The translations under genes and the position numbers were made by a program. Below the pieces are notes generated by a model that was not told the origin of the DNA, did not search any database, and was given only the letters and a program-made list of their open reading frames with translations. From Actinomycetota bacterium (lineage in GTDB: Bacteria > Actinomycetota > Actinomycetes > Nanopelagicales > Nanopelagicaceae), in contig VGAE01000004.1 of assembly GCA_016870975.1 (NCBI GenBank), positions 1 to 64,000 on the forward strand: a stretch of 64,000 bases of DNA, in the 5' to 3' direction. This document shows, piece by piece, positions 44,092 through 53,880 of the stretch. Position 1 is the stretch's first letter; each line of letters begins with the position of its first letter.

Positions 44092-44816
44092 GTAAGCGCG
44101 CTCTCTTTATTGAGCACGATTATGTTTCGTTGGGTGGTCCCGTTTGGCGGGCCTTTGAGAAGCGCGGATATCAAATTGAGCGGTTTCTGATCGTGCCGAA
44201 AGATAAGTTTCACGAACCGAATGTGGTGGTGGAGTTTCCGGATTTCAATAAGTTCGATGTGATTGTTCCGATGGGCGCTACGTACGGGGCGTATGAAGAT
44301 GCGCGAATTGGTAATTGGTTATTACCTGAGCTTGAGAAGTTACGAGATGCGCATAATGCTGGTATTCCGATTTTGGGAATTTGTTTCGGCGGCCAAGTAA
44401 TGGCGCGGGCTTTGGGTGGTTCGGTGGCTCGATCACCGAAAGCCGAGTTGGGTTGGTATGAGATTGAAAGTGATGATCTGAGTTTGATTTCTAAGGGCCC
44501 GTGGTTTGAGTACCACTGGGATAGATGGCAGAACCCGCCGGGGGCACAAGAGATTGCAAGAAGTGAGATCGCCACTCAGGCTTTTGTTTTAGGAAGAACT
44601 TTGGGTCTGCAGTTTCATCCCGAGATTGATCCAGAGGTATTGGAAGAGTGGCTAGCGATGGATGGTGGATGTGCCGAAGTTGAAAGTGAAGGCATCGATG
44701 TTGCAGAGTTACGGGCGCGCACTAAAGCCGAAGCGGCTGGCTCTGAAGTGCGCGCCGATGATCTTGTTGAGAAGTTCTTAACGCGCGTTGCTAATTCGCA
44801 AATCGTCTCTGCTTAA
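44088..44816 (+). CDS. Class I glutamine amidotransferase-like (GMP-synthase-type) hydrolase
   Basis: Nucleophile elbow GICFGGQVMARALGG; QFHPEID catalytic His-Glu. Confidence 0.88.
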   Translation: MSKRALFIEHDYVSLGGPVWRAFEKRGYQIERFLIVPKDKFHEPNVVVEFPDFNKFDVIVPMGATYGAYEDARIGNWLLPELEKLRDAHNAGIPILGICFGGQVMARALGGSVARSPKAELGWYEIESDDLSLISKGPWFEYHWDRWQNPPGAQEIARSEIATQAFVLGRTLGLQFHPEIDPEVLEEWLAMDGGCAEVESEGIDVAELRARTKAEAAGSEVRADDLVEKFLTRVANSQIVSA

Positions 44817-45583
44817 TCAAGCGGAGTTACGTAAGCTCCTGAAATACCGCCATCAACTAAGAAGTTAGAGGCGGTAATGAAGCTGGAGTCATCGCTGGCA
44901 AGGAATGCGACGGCTGCGGCAATTTCACTCGCGTCAGCGAAGCGTCCCATTGGGATATGAACGAGGCGACGAGCAGCGCGTTCTTTATCTTTAGCGAAGA
45001 GCTCTTGAAGGAGCGGAGTATTTACTGGTCCGGGTGAGAGCGCGTTGATGCGAATGCCTTCGCGAGCAAATTGGACGCCAAGTTCGCGGCTCATCGCAAG
45101 TACGCCACCTTTTGAGGCGGTGTAAGCGATCTGAGAAGTAGCAGCTCCCATAGTTGCAACGAAGGATGCGGTGTTGATAATTGAACCCTTCTTCTGTTTC
45201 TGCATGTAAGGGATAACTGCTTTACAGCAGAAGAAAACCGAGGTGGTATTTACTTTTAGAACACGCTCCCAAGCATCGATACCGGTGATAAGAATTGAAT
45301 CATCATCCGGGGGTGAGATGCCTGCGTTATTAAAGGCGATATCGATTCTGCCGTAGGTATCGAAAGCAACTTTGTACATATTGGCAACTTCGGCTTCATT
45401 GGTGACATCGGCTTTGACATAGATGCCTCCGACTTCGGCCGCAACTTTCTTGCCAGTCTCATCGTTGGTATCAACCGCTACAACTTTCGCGCCTTCGGCG
45501 GCTAAGCGCTTTGCAGTTGCACAACCGATACCGCTACCGGCGCCGGTAATTACCACGACGCGATCTGCTAATCGTTCTGCCAT
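44813..45583 (-). CDS. SDR family alcohol dehydrogenase
   Basis: VVVITGAGSGIGCATAKRLAAEGAKVVAVD, NNAG, YTASKGGVLAMSRELGVQFAREGIRINALSPGPV. Confidence 0.92.
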   Translation of the reverse strand: MAERLADRVVVITGAGSGIGCATAKRLAAEGAKVVAVDTNDETGKKVAAEVGGIYVKADVTNEAEVANMYKVAFDTYGRIDIAFNNAGISPPDDDSILITGIDAWERVLKVNTTSVFFCCKAVIPYMQKQKKGSIINTASFVATMGAATSQIAYTASKGGVLAMSRELGVQFAREGIRINALSPGPVNTPLLQELFAKDKERAARRLVHIPMGRFADASEIAAAVAFLASDDSSFITASNFLVDGGISGAYVTPLD

Positions 45584-45594
45584 CGTTGCTCCTT

Positions 45595-46953
45595 TTAATC
45601 GGTGTTAATAAAGACGTTCTTGACTTCGGTAAATGAATCAAGTGCATCCGGGCCAAGTTCGCGGCCTAGACCGGATTGTTTGTAGCCACCAAATGGGGTC
45701 CAGTACCTGACGGAGGAGTTTGAATTAACCGAGAGGTTTCCGCTTTCGACAGCGCGTGAGACACGGATTGCTTTTGCCGAATCTCTTGTCCAGATCGAAC
45801 CAGAGAGGCCGAATTCGGTGTCATTTGCTTTTGCGATGGCATCTGCTTCATCTTCAAAGGGAAGCACGCTTACGACTGGACCGAAGATCTCTTCGCGCCA
45901 GGCTTTGCTATCGGTGGATTTTGGTTGCAGAACGGTAGGCGCCATCCAGAAACCTTTGCCGGTTGGAGCATTTCCTTTAAATGCTACGGGTTCGTTTAGA
46001 TAGTTCTGGACGCTTTCAAATTGTTTCTTGCTAATTAGCGGGCCCATCTCAGCGGTAGCAAGGGATGGATCTTCAACGCGGAATTTCTTGACAGCGCTTT
46101 CAAAGAGCTCCATAAATTTATCGAAGGCTTTCTTCTCGATAAGAATACGTGAGCGAGCGCAGCAATCTTGGCCAGCGTTATCAAAGACCGCGCCAGGCGC
46201 CGCAGCTGCCGCTTTTTCTAGATCGCTATCGGCGAAAATTACATTGGCGCTCTTTCCGCCAAGTTCAAGAGTTACGCGTTTAACTTGTTTGGCGCAACCA
46301 GCCATGATTGATTTACCAACTTCAGTGGAACCGGTAAAGACAATCTTTCTGACCTTGGGATGGGTTACAAAGCGATTTCCAACAATTGAACCTTTACCTG
46401 GGATAACGGTAAATACGCCATCTGGGATTCCGGCTTTTAGTGCAATCTCACCGAGTTTGATTGCGGTAAGTGGGGTGTATTCGGCTGGCTTTAATACAAC
46501 GGTATTTCCAGCAGCAAGGGCTGGGGCAAATCCCCAACCGGCAATCGGCATCGGGAAGTTCCAGGGAACGATAACTCCGACAACGCCGAGTGGTTCTTTA
46601 AAAGTTATATCGATGCCATTAGGAACTGGAATCTGACGACCGAAGAGTCTTTCTGGGGCGGCAGAATAATAATTAAGAACGTTGGCGACATTGTCGGCTT
46701 CCCAGAGCGCATTAGAGATGGTGTGGCCGGAATTTGTTACTTCCAGCATTGCTAATTCTTGGCGATGGTTAGTTACTTCTTGAGCGAAGGCTCTTAATAA
46801 CTTGGCGCGCTCTCCGGGGGCAATTGTTTTCCAAGTTTTAAAGGCGCGATCGGCCTTTTCGATTGCGCTATCGACAGCGGCAAGGTCAGCCAGATCAACA
46901 TCGGTAACGATGGATTCGGTGGCAGGGTTAATTACTTGGTAGATACCGGACAC
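45595..46953 (-). CDS. NAD(P)-dependent aldehyde dehydrogenase
   Basis: VIVPWNFPMPIAGWGFAPALAAGNTVVLKPAEYTPLTA; ELGGKSANVIF; GQDCCARSRI. Confidence 0.95.
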   Translation of the reverse strand: MSGIYQVINPATESIVTDVDLADLAAVDSAIEKADRAFKTWKTIAPGERAKLLRAFAQEVTNHRQELAMLEVTNSGHTISNALWEADNVANVLNYYSAAPERLFGRQIPVPNGIDITFKEPLGVVGVIVPWNFPMPIAGWGFAPALAAGNTVVLKPAEYTPLTAIKLGEIALKAGIPDGVFTVIPGKGSIVGNRFVTHPKVRKIVFTGSTEVGKSIMAGCAKQVKRVTLELGGKSANVIFADSDLEKAAAAAPGAVFDNAGQDCCARSRILIEKKAFDKFMELFESAVKKFRVEDPSLATAEMGPLISKKQFESVQNYLNEPVAFKGNAPTGKGFWMAPTVLQPKSTDSKAWREEIFGPVVSVLPFEDEADAIAKANDTEFGLSGSIWTRDSAKAIRVSRAVESGNLSVNSNSSVRYWTPFGGYKQSGLGRELGPDALDSFTEVKNVFINTD

Positions 46954-46958
46954 TTAAA

Positions 46959-48335
46959 TTAGAACCTTTCAAAGTTACGGAAGAGTTCCCAGTCCGTAAC
47001 GGCTTTACCGAAGGCGGCGATCTCAACATCCGCAAAGTTGGTGTAATGATCTTGGACTTCTTTACCGAAGGTTTCGCGGACCCAGGCGCTCTCAGCCCAG
47101 AGATTACGGGCTTCGAGCATCGAGCTTGGAACGCGTGGTGAATCTGAGACGTAGGCATTTCCTTCAAATATTGGCTCGAGCTTCATCTTCTTATTGATGC
47201 CATCAAGTCCGGCAGCCATGATTCCGGCGACTGCTAAATATGGATTGACATCGCCACCTGGGATGCGATTTTCAAGGCGGAGGCTCTTGCCGTGGCCGAC
47301 TAATCTGAAAGCACAGGTTCGATTATCGCGGCCCCAACGAATCGCAGTTGGTGCAAATGAACCAGGAACGAATCTCTTATAAGAATTTATATTTGGTGCA
47401 AAGAGCAGGGTTAGCTCGCGAGCATGTGCGAGTTGGCCAGCGATAAATTGTTTACCAATCTCACTTAAACCTTGTGGGTCTTTATCATCAGCCATCACTA
47501 GCTCATCTTTTAGGCCGCGATAAGAAAGATGAAAGTGTGAAGAGTTTCCTTCGCGCTCATTGAACTTCGCCATAAAGGTAAGTGCGTAACCCATATCTGA
47601 TGCGATCTCTTTGGCGCCATTCTTATAAACAACCGTGTTATCGCAGGTAGTTAACGCTTCGTCATATTTGAAAGCGATCTCATGTTGGCCGAGGTTGCAC
47701 TCACCCTTAACTGATTCCACGTTCATTCCTGCGCCAGCCATATGGAGGCGGATGGAACGAAGGAGTGGCTCCAAACGAGAGCCACCAAGGATTGAGTAAT
47801 CGACGTTATAAAGATTAGAGGGATTTAAATTCTTGTAGCCCTTCTGCCAAGCCTCTTCATAGGTGTCATTAAAGACAATAAACTCAAGTTCGGTGCCAAC
47901 TAAAGCTTTAAAGCCTTGTTTCTCAAGAGCGGCAACTTGTTTCTTTAATATCTGGCGCGGAGATGCGACAACATCACTTCCATCTAGCCACTGCACATCT
48001 GCGGTAACCATTACTGCACCTGGTTGCCAAGTAATTCTTCGGAGAGTATTGAAATCAGGAATCATTGCAAAGTCGGCATAACCCTTATCCCAAGATGACA
48101 TTGAATATCCCGGAACGGTATTCATATCGACATCAACGGCTAGCAAATAATTGCAACCTTCAGTTCCATGATCAGCAATTTCATCGATAAAGAAAGAGCC
48201 ATGAATTCTTTTTCCAACCAGGCGACCTTGCATATCGGTCATTACGACAACAACGGTATCGATCTCGCCGGACTTAACTAGCTTCTTTAATTCATCTAAT
48301 GTCAATGATGGTTGCGAATTATTAGTCGAACCCAT
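46959..48335 (-). CDS. Glutamine-synthetase-like gamma-glutamyl-amine synthetase (GlnA3/GlnA4/PuuA family), start likely 48335
   Basis: TELEFIVFNDTYEEAW, GECNLGQHEIAFKYDEAL, GNSSHFHLSYRG, NSYKRFVPGSFAPTAIRWGRDNRTCAFRLVG. Confidence 0.88.
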   Translation of the reverse strand: MGSTNNSQPSLTLDELKKLVKSGEIDTVVVVMTDMQGRLVGKRIHGSFFIDEIADHGTEGCNYLLAVDVDMNTVPGYSMSSWDKGYADFAMIPDFNTLRRITWQPGAVMVTADVQWLDGSDVVASPRQILKKQVAALEKQGFKALVGTELEFIVFNDTYEEAWQKGYKNLNPSNLYNVDYSILGGSRLEPLLRSIRLHMAGAGMNVESVKGECNLGQHEIAFKYDEALTTCDNTVVYKNGAKEIASDMGYALTFMAKFNEREGNSSHFHLSYRGLKDELVMADDKDPQGLSEIGKQFIAGQLAHARELTLLFAPNINSYKRFVPGSFAPTAIRWGRDNRTCAFRLVGHGKSLRLENRIPGGDVNPYLAVAGIMAAGLDGINKKMKLEPIFEGNAYVSDSPRVPSSMLEARNLWAESAWVRETFGKEVQDHYTNFADVEIAAFGKAVTDWELFRNFERF

Positions 48336-48375
48336 TTCACTCCCCTTGCTAGTCAGGGCGTAAGCATAATTGGGC

Positions 48376-48410
48376 ATTTATAGTGCTGAAAACGGGCAAC
48401 ACGAGCCCGT
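48376..48410 (-). promoter_or_regulatory. Candidate promoter/operator of the glutamine-synthetase-like operon
   Basis: Minus-strand TATAAAT -10-like box (48376-48382) and inverted repeat acgggc-aacacga-gcccgt (48392-48410) at the -35 position. Confidence 0.45.
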
Positions 48411-48505
48411 AAGACCTTTCACAAGCCATATTCATAGGTCTACCCTTTATTAGCGCATCCATCGTTCTCACGGATTATCGATGGAGCCGGAGAGAAGGGA
48501 TACCT

Positions 48506-49954
48506 TTGTCAAATAAAAACGTTCAAGGCGTGAGCTATAAGGATGTATCTGACGATTACTTTGAAAAACGAGGACTGAAACGCCACGCAGGTTTATTTGG
48601 ATTGTGGGCGCTTGGAGTCGCAGCAGTTGTTTCCGGTGATTTCTCAGGCTGGAACTTTGGAATCGGCGAAGCTGGTTGGGGCGGTCTATTAATCGCAACA
48701 CTGCTCGTCGTTGTTATGTATTTTGGAATGATCTTCAGTATCGGCGAAATGGCTGCCGCACTTCCTCACACAGGTGGCGCTTATTCATTTGCTCGATCAG
48801 CGATGGGACCTTGGGGCGGATTCGTCACAGGCTTTGCTGAAACAATTGAGTATGTAGCGACTACCGGAGTTATCGTCTTCTTCTCCGCGAGCTATGCCGA
48901 TGGAATTACTCAAGAACTATTCGGTCTATCGATGCCGGTATGGGTTTGGTGGATCATTCTTTACGCAATCTTCCTAGCTGTTAACATCTCAGGCGTAAAG
49001 GCTTCATTTAAGTTTTCCCAGATCGTCGCTGTTGCCTCACTTCTTGTGTTGGCCGTGTTTGCAGTGATGGCTATCTTCAGCGGCAAGTTCTCTGTAGATA
49101 ACCTCTTCGATATCGTCCCAACTGCTGGAAATACTGAATTCCTTCCATTCGGTGTCTGGGCGATTGTTGCGGCGATGCCATTTGCAATGTGGTTCTTCCT
49201 TGGAATTGAGGAGCTTCCACTTGCAGCTGAAGAATCCGAGAATCCTTCGCGCGATATTCCAAAAGCTGGAATCCGCGGTCTATTGACTCTCGTTGTCACA
49301 GCAACTCTGGTTTTGATTTTGAATCCAGGTATTACTGGCGCAGATGCGTTGAAAGAATCAGGCGAACCGCTACTTGATGGATTTAGAGCGCTCTTGCCAA
49401 ACTCTGATGTTGCAGCTCTACTTGCAGCATTTGCGTTGATCGGTCTCTTCGCATCGCTACAAGGAATCATGTTTGCCTACGGTCGAAGCATCTACTCGCT
49501 CTCGCGCGCTGGCTACTATCCAAAGTGGCTCTCCGAAACTGGATCACGAAAGACTCCTTATAGAGCGCTTATCGTTGGTGCAATCGTCGGTTATATCGCT
49601 CTTATCTGGGCGCAATATGGTGGAGCAACCGCTGGTGCAGTTGTATTGAACATCGCCGTTTGGGGCGCTGTTCTTGCATACCTACTCCAGATGATTTCTT
49701 ACATATTGCTAAAGCGAAAGTTCCCAAATCTCAACCGCCCATACAAGTCTCCAGTTGGAGTAATGGGAGCGCTAGTTGCTGGAATTCTCGCTCTGGTTAT
49801 CTTCATCGGCCAAGCGCTTAATGAGGGATACCGCAGCGCAATCATCGCGATTGCGATTGTTTATGCTGTAGGTCTTCTCTTGTTCGCACTCTTCGGAAGA
49901 AAGCGCCTAGTGCTTTCACCAGAAGAGCAGGCTGCAATTAAGGGCCATAACTAA
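48506..49954 (+). CDS. APC family amino-acid/amine permease, ethanolamine-permease-like
   Basis: GLWALGVAAVVSGDFSGWNFGIGEAGWGGLLIATLLVVVMYFGMIFSIGEMAAALPHTGGAYSFARSAMGPWGGFVTGFAETIEY. Confidence 0.85.
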   Translation: MSNKNVQGVSYKDVSDDYFEKRGLKRHAGLFGLWALGVAAVVSGDFSGWNFGIGEAGWGGLLIATLLVVVMYFGMIFSIGEMAAALPHTGGAYSFARSAMGPWGGFVTGFAETIEYVATTGVIVFFSASYADGITQELFGLSMPVWVWWIILYAIFLAVNISGVKASFKFSQIVAVASLLVLAVFAVMAIFSGKFSVDNLFDIVPTAGNTEFLPFGVWAIVAAMPFAMWFFLGIEELPLAAEESENPSRDIPKAGIRGLLTLVVTATLVLILNPGITGADALKESGEPLLDGFRALLPNSDVAALLAAFALIGLFASLQGIMFAYGRSIYSLSRAGYYPKWLSETGSRKTPYRALIVGAIVGYIALIWAQYGGATAGAVVLNIAVWGAVLAYLLQMISYILLKRKFPNLNRPYKSPVGVMGALVAGILALVIFIGQALNEGYRSAIIAIAIVYAVGLLLFALFGRKRLVLSPEEQAAIKGHN

Positions 49955-49967
49955 ATACTGAAGTAAC

Positions 49968-49999
49968 GAGAACCCCCGGCATAATTGCCGGGGGTTCTC
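49968..49999 (+). terminator. Intrinsic terminator-like perfect stem-loop
   Basis: gagaacccccggca-taat-tgccgggggttctc: 14-bp perfect stem, 4-nt loop, after the permease. Confidence 0.8.
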
Positions 50000-50029
50000 T
50001 TAACGTTATAGGTAATTCTGGAGGTTGAT

Positions 50030-50764
50030 ATGTGTCGATTACTTGGATACACATCCAACAAGGCGATCTCGTTTGATCAAGCAATTGGTCCTGATTTCCA
50101 AGAGTTTGTAAAGCTCGCCGATGATCACTGCGATGGCTGGGGCATTGCATCATCCGAAAAGGATCTCTACCGAGAACCAATTGCTGCCACAAAGAGCACA
50201 CATTTCAAAGATGAAATTGCCAAACATAAATCCTCCGGCTCACTACTTCATCTTCGCTGGGCCACTCCTGGAATTCCGGTTGCTGAAAAGAACACCCATC
50301 CATTTACCTATGGCGAAATCTCCTTTATCCATAATGGTGCGCTCTTGCCAGGAGACCAATTGGATTCCAAAATTCCTAATCATCTAAAGGCAAAAATTAC
50401 TGGGGATACCGACTCAGAGCGTTATTTCTGGTTTGTTATTAGCGAGATTGAGAAAAACGGATTTGTAGAGGGTGTTAAGTCTTCACTCAGTTACATCAAA
50501 AATAACATTACCTATTCATCAGTGAATTGCATGATTATGAATAAAGAAACCTTTATCGCTGCCTGTATCTATAACCAAGACCGCATTCCCGATAGATTTA
50601 AAGAGCAGACCGATTACTACATCCTCAAATACACCGAGCGCGATGGCGATGTAATAGTGGGCTCCAGCGGCTGGAATCAAGAAGGCTGGAACGAGCTGCC
50701 GAATGGTTCTTTACTTGTTGTGGATCGAAATACTCAGAACTGCGAACTAGTTACGTTTAAGTAG
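50030..50764 (+). CDS. Class II (Ntn) glutamine amidotransferase, YafJ/EgtC-like
   Basis: MCRLLGYTSNKAISF with N-terminal Cys nucleophile; LLHLRWATPG, HPFTYGEISFIHNGAL, TDSERYFW. Confidence 0.9.
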   Translation: MCRLLGYTSNKAISFDQAIGPDFQEFVKLADDHCDGWGIASSEKDLYREPIAATKSTHFKDEIAKHKSSGSLLHLRWATPGIPVAEKNTHPFTYGEISFIHNGALLPGDQLDSKIPNHLKAKITGDTDSERYFWFVISEIEKNGFVEGVKSSLSYIKNNITYSSVNCMIMNKETFIAACIYNQDRIPDRFKEQTDYYILKYTERDGDVIVGSSGWNQEGWNELPNGSLLVVDRNTQNCELVTFK

Positions 50765-53255
50765 TTGGAGCTTCGGCGAGATCTTCCGGTGAATCTGGAA
50801 GCGCTTCACGTGGCATTCCTTTGAAGGTGAAGGTTTCTTTACCTTCTTCTCCTTCAATATCGATCAGTACGATCTGGCCGGCTTTAATGTCACCAAAGAG
50901 AATCTTCTCGGATAGCGCATCTTCAATTTCGCGTTGAATAGTTCTACGAAGCGGACGCGCACCAAGAGCTGGGTCATAACCGCGCTTTGCAAGAACTGCT
51001 TTCGCAGAAGCGGTTAGCTCTATACCCATGTTCTTCTCTTTCAAGCGAGTCTCGAGATTTGCGGTCATCAGATCTACGATCTGAATAATCTCGCTCTCGG
51101 ATAGCTGATGGAAGACGATGACATCATCAATACGGTTTAAGAATTCAGGACGGAAGTGGGTCTTCAATTCATCGGAGACCTTGTTCTTCATCCGCTCGTA
51201 ATTTCCAAGGGCATCACTTGAGTTAGCAAAACCGAGTGAGAGCGCCTTCGAGATATCGCGAGTTCCCAAGTTAGTGGTCATGATAATGGTGGTGTTCTTG
51301 AAATCTACTTGGCGACCTTGAGCGTCGGTCAATCTTCCCTCTTCAAGTACTTGAAGGAGCGAGTTGAAGATATCTGGGTGTGCTTTTTCGATTTCATCGA
51401 AGAGCACGACTGAGAATGGACGACGACGCACTTTCTCGGTTAATTGTCCGCCCTCGTCATAACCAACATAACCGGGAGGAGCGCCGAATAATCTAGAGGC
51501 GGTGTGCTTCTCGGAGTACTCAGACATATCAAGTTGAATCAGCGCATCGACATCGCCAAATAAGAATTGGGCGAGGGTGCGGGAAAGTTCGGTCTTACCA
51601 ACGCCAGATGGTCCCGCGAAGATAAATGAGCCACCAGGGCGACGTGGATCTTTTAACCCTGCGCGAGTACGACGGATTGCTTGTGAGAGAGCTTTAATTG
51701 CTTGTTCTTGGCCAATTACTCGCTTATGTAGCTCTTCTTCCATGCGGAGCAATCTTGAAGTCTCTGCCTCAGTTAACTTGAAGACTGGAATTCCAGTTGC
51801 GGTAGAAAGAACCTGAGCGATTAACTCTTCATCAACTTCAGCAACCACATCTAGGTCGCCAGCTTTCCAAGTCTTTTCGCGGTCGGCTTTCTCTTGACTC
51901 AAGCTCTTCTCTTTATCGCGAAGTGAAGCTGCCTTTTCGAAATCTTGGCCATCAATGGCGGATTCCTTCTCTTGGCGAACTTGAGCGATCTTGTCGTCCA
52001 TCTCGCGAAGTTCTGGTGGTGCAGTCATACGGCGAATCCGAAGTCTTGAACCAGCTTCATCAAGAAGATCGATTGCTTTATCGGGAAGGAAACGATCTGA
52101 GATATAGCGATCGGCAAGAGTTGCCGCAGCAACTACTGCGTCATCGCTAATGGAAACTTTGTGGTGGCTTTCATAGCGATCGCGAAGTCCTTTGAGAATT
52201 TGAATGGTGTGAGCAACGGAAGGTTCAGCAACTTGGATTGGTTGGAAACGACGCTCTAACGCAGCATCTTTCTCAAGGTGCTTTCTGTATTCATCAAGAG
52301 TAGTTGCCCCAATGGTCTGGAGTTCGCCGCGCGCGAGCATCGGCTTCAAAATCGAGGCGGCATCAATTGCGCCTTCGGCAGCGCCAGCGCCAACGAGAGT
52401 GTGAATCTCATCGATAAAAAGAATAATGTCGCCGCGAGTGCGAATCTCTTTCAAAACTTTCTTCAACCGCTCTTCAAAATCACCGCGGTAGCGAGAACCA
52501 GCTACAAGTGCGCCGAGATCAAGTGAATAAAGTTGTTTATTCTTCAAAGTTTCTGGGACATCGCCTTTAATAATTGCTTGCGCTAGACCTTCAACCACGG
52601 CAGTTTTTCCTACGCCAGGTTCTCCGATTAGAACTGGGTTGTTCTTAGTGCGGCGAGAGAGAATCTGCATAACGCGCTCAATCTCTTTTTCACGGCCGAT
52701 GACTGGATCTAATTTTCCTTCGCGAGCTGCCGAAGTTAAGTTTCTACCGAATTGATCAAGAACTAATGAAGTGGCGGGAGTTCCTTCAGGTGCACCGGAG
52801 GTAACCGCTTCCTTTCCTTGGTAGCCAGAGAGAAGTTGAATAACTTGTTGGCGTACGCGATTTAAATCAGCGCCAAGTTTTACTAGAACTTGTGCGGCAA
52901 CGCCTTCACCTTCGCGGATGAGACCAAGAAGAATATGTTCAGTTCCAATATATGAATGTCCAAGTTGGAGCGCTTCGCGAAGTGAGAGTTCGAGAACTTT
53001 TTTAGCGCGTGGAGTAAATGGGATATGGCCGGATGGAGCTTGTTGGCCTTGGCCGATGATCTCTTCGACTTGAGAGCGAACACCTTCACGTGAGATGCCA
53101 AGAGCCTCTAAACCTTTTGCGGCTACGCCTTCGCCCTCATGGATAAGTCCAAGGAGAATATGTTCAGTGCCGATGTAATTGTGGTTGAGCATGCGAGCCT
53201 CTTCCTGCGCGAGGACGACGACTCGGCGGGCTCTATCGGTAAAGCGCTCGAACAT
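50757..53255 (-). CDS. clpC: ATP-dependent Clp protease ATP-binding subunit ClpC
   Basis: [37 protein letters not shown]; two AAA domains; UVR motif. Confidence 0.98.
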   Translation of the reverse strand: MFERFTDRARRVVVLAQEEARMLNHNYIGTEHILLGLIHEGEGVAAKGLEALGISREGVRSQVEEIIGQGQQAPSGHIPFTPRAKKVLELSLREALQLGHSYIGTEHILLGLIREGEGVAAQVLVKLGADLNRVRQQVIQLLSGYQGKEAVTSGAPEGTPATSLVLDQFGRNLTSAAREGKLDPVIGREKEIERVMQILSRRTKNNPVLIGEPGVGKTAVVEGLAQAIIKGDVPETLKNKQLYSLDLGALVAGSRYRGDFEERLKKVLKEIRTRGDIILFIDEIHTLVGAGAAEGAIDAASILKPMLARGELQTIGATTLDEYRKHLEKDAALERRFQPIQVAEPSVAHTIQILKGLRDRYESHHKVSISDDAVVAAATLADRYISDRFLPDKAIDLLDEAGSRLRIRRMTAPPELREMDDKIAQVRQEKESAIDGQDFEKAASLRDKEKSLSQEKADREKTWKAGDLDVVAEVDEELIAQVLSTATGIPVFKLTEAETSRLLRMEEELHKRVIGQEQAIKALSQAIRRTRAGLKDPRRPGGSFIFAGPSGVGKTELSRTLAQFLFGDVDALIQLDMSEYSEKHTASRLFGAPPGYVGYDEGGQLTEKVRRRPFSVVLFDEIEKAHPDIFNSLLQVLEEGRLTDAQGRQVDFKNTTIIMTTNLGTRDISKALSLGFANSSDALGNYERMKNKVSDELKTHFRPEFLNRIDDVIVFHQLSESEIIQIVDLMTANLETRLKEKNMGIELTASAKAVLAKRGYDPALGARPLRRTIQREIEDALSEKILFGDIKAGQIVLIDIEGEEGKETFTFKGMPREALPDSPEDLAEAPTT

Positions 53256-53388
53256 TCATATCTCCTAACTTTCGCCCTAGCGTATAAGAGGTAGCCGAAC
53301 GGGGCGACATCAATAAGCCAGGCCAATATATGGCGTGATCCAGGGAGGGTAACCGCAAGATTTGGGGTTTTATGCCCGGGGTGAAGAG

Positions 53389-53880
53389 CTATTCCAGAAC
53401 CAGCAACATTCGAGTATTTCCCAGGGTATTGGGCTTCACGCTCTCCAGGTCGAGAAATTCCGCGATACCTTCATCATAAGAGCGGAGTAATTGTTGATAG
53501 ACATCAGGTTCTACCGGAGCGCCAGATATCTCTTTAAACCCATAGCGCGAAAAGAATTCAGCTTCAAAAGTCAAACAGAATAATCGCTGTAGACCGAGCG
53601 TACGCGCTCTCGCAATTATCGCTTCCATAATCTGGTGGCCAATTTTCTTGCGGCGAAACTCCTCAAGGACGGCAACGGTTCTTACCTCACCTAAATCCTC
53701 CCAGAGAACATGGAGCGCGCCACATCCGATAACTTCGCCATTTTCTTCAGCAACGACAAACTCTTGAACATCTTCGTAAAGAGTTACAGTTTCTTTAGTG
53801 AGTAAGCGGCGTTGCAGAGTGTAGAGATCGATTATCTTGCGGATCGCTTTGATATCTAAGGTTTTAGCGGGACGAATCAT
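53389..53880 (-). CDS. GNAT amino-acid N-acetyltransferase (short ArgA-like N-acetylglutamate synthase candidate)
   Basis: IRPAKTLDIKAIRKIIDLY, GALHVLWEDLGEVRTVAVLEEFRRKKIGHQIMEAIIARAR, FSRYGFKEI. Confidence 0.8.
   Translation of the reverse strand: MIRPAKTLDIKAIRKIIDLYTLQRRLLTKETVTLYEDVQEFVVAEENGEVIGCGALHVLWEDLGEVRTVAVLEEFRRKKIGHQIMEAIIARARTLGLQRLFCLTFEAEFFSRYGFKEISGAPVEPDVYQQLLRSYDEGIAEFLDLESVKPNTLGNTRMLLVLE

Noticed and set aside
41678-44816. Horizontally acquired island suggested by a slightly different codon feel in this stretch
   Set aside because: No mobility genes, direct repeats or clear composition boundary; needs a codon-usage calculation I cannot run.
46028-46636. 202-aa plus-strand ORF opposite the aldehyde dehydrogenase
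   Set aside because: Antisense shadow of a clear ALDH reading frame; Ser/Pro-rich composition and no recognisable family.
48961-49470. 169-aa minus-strand ORF inside the permease gene
   Set aside because: Antisense to a well-supported APC permease; no domain signal.
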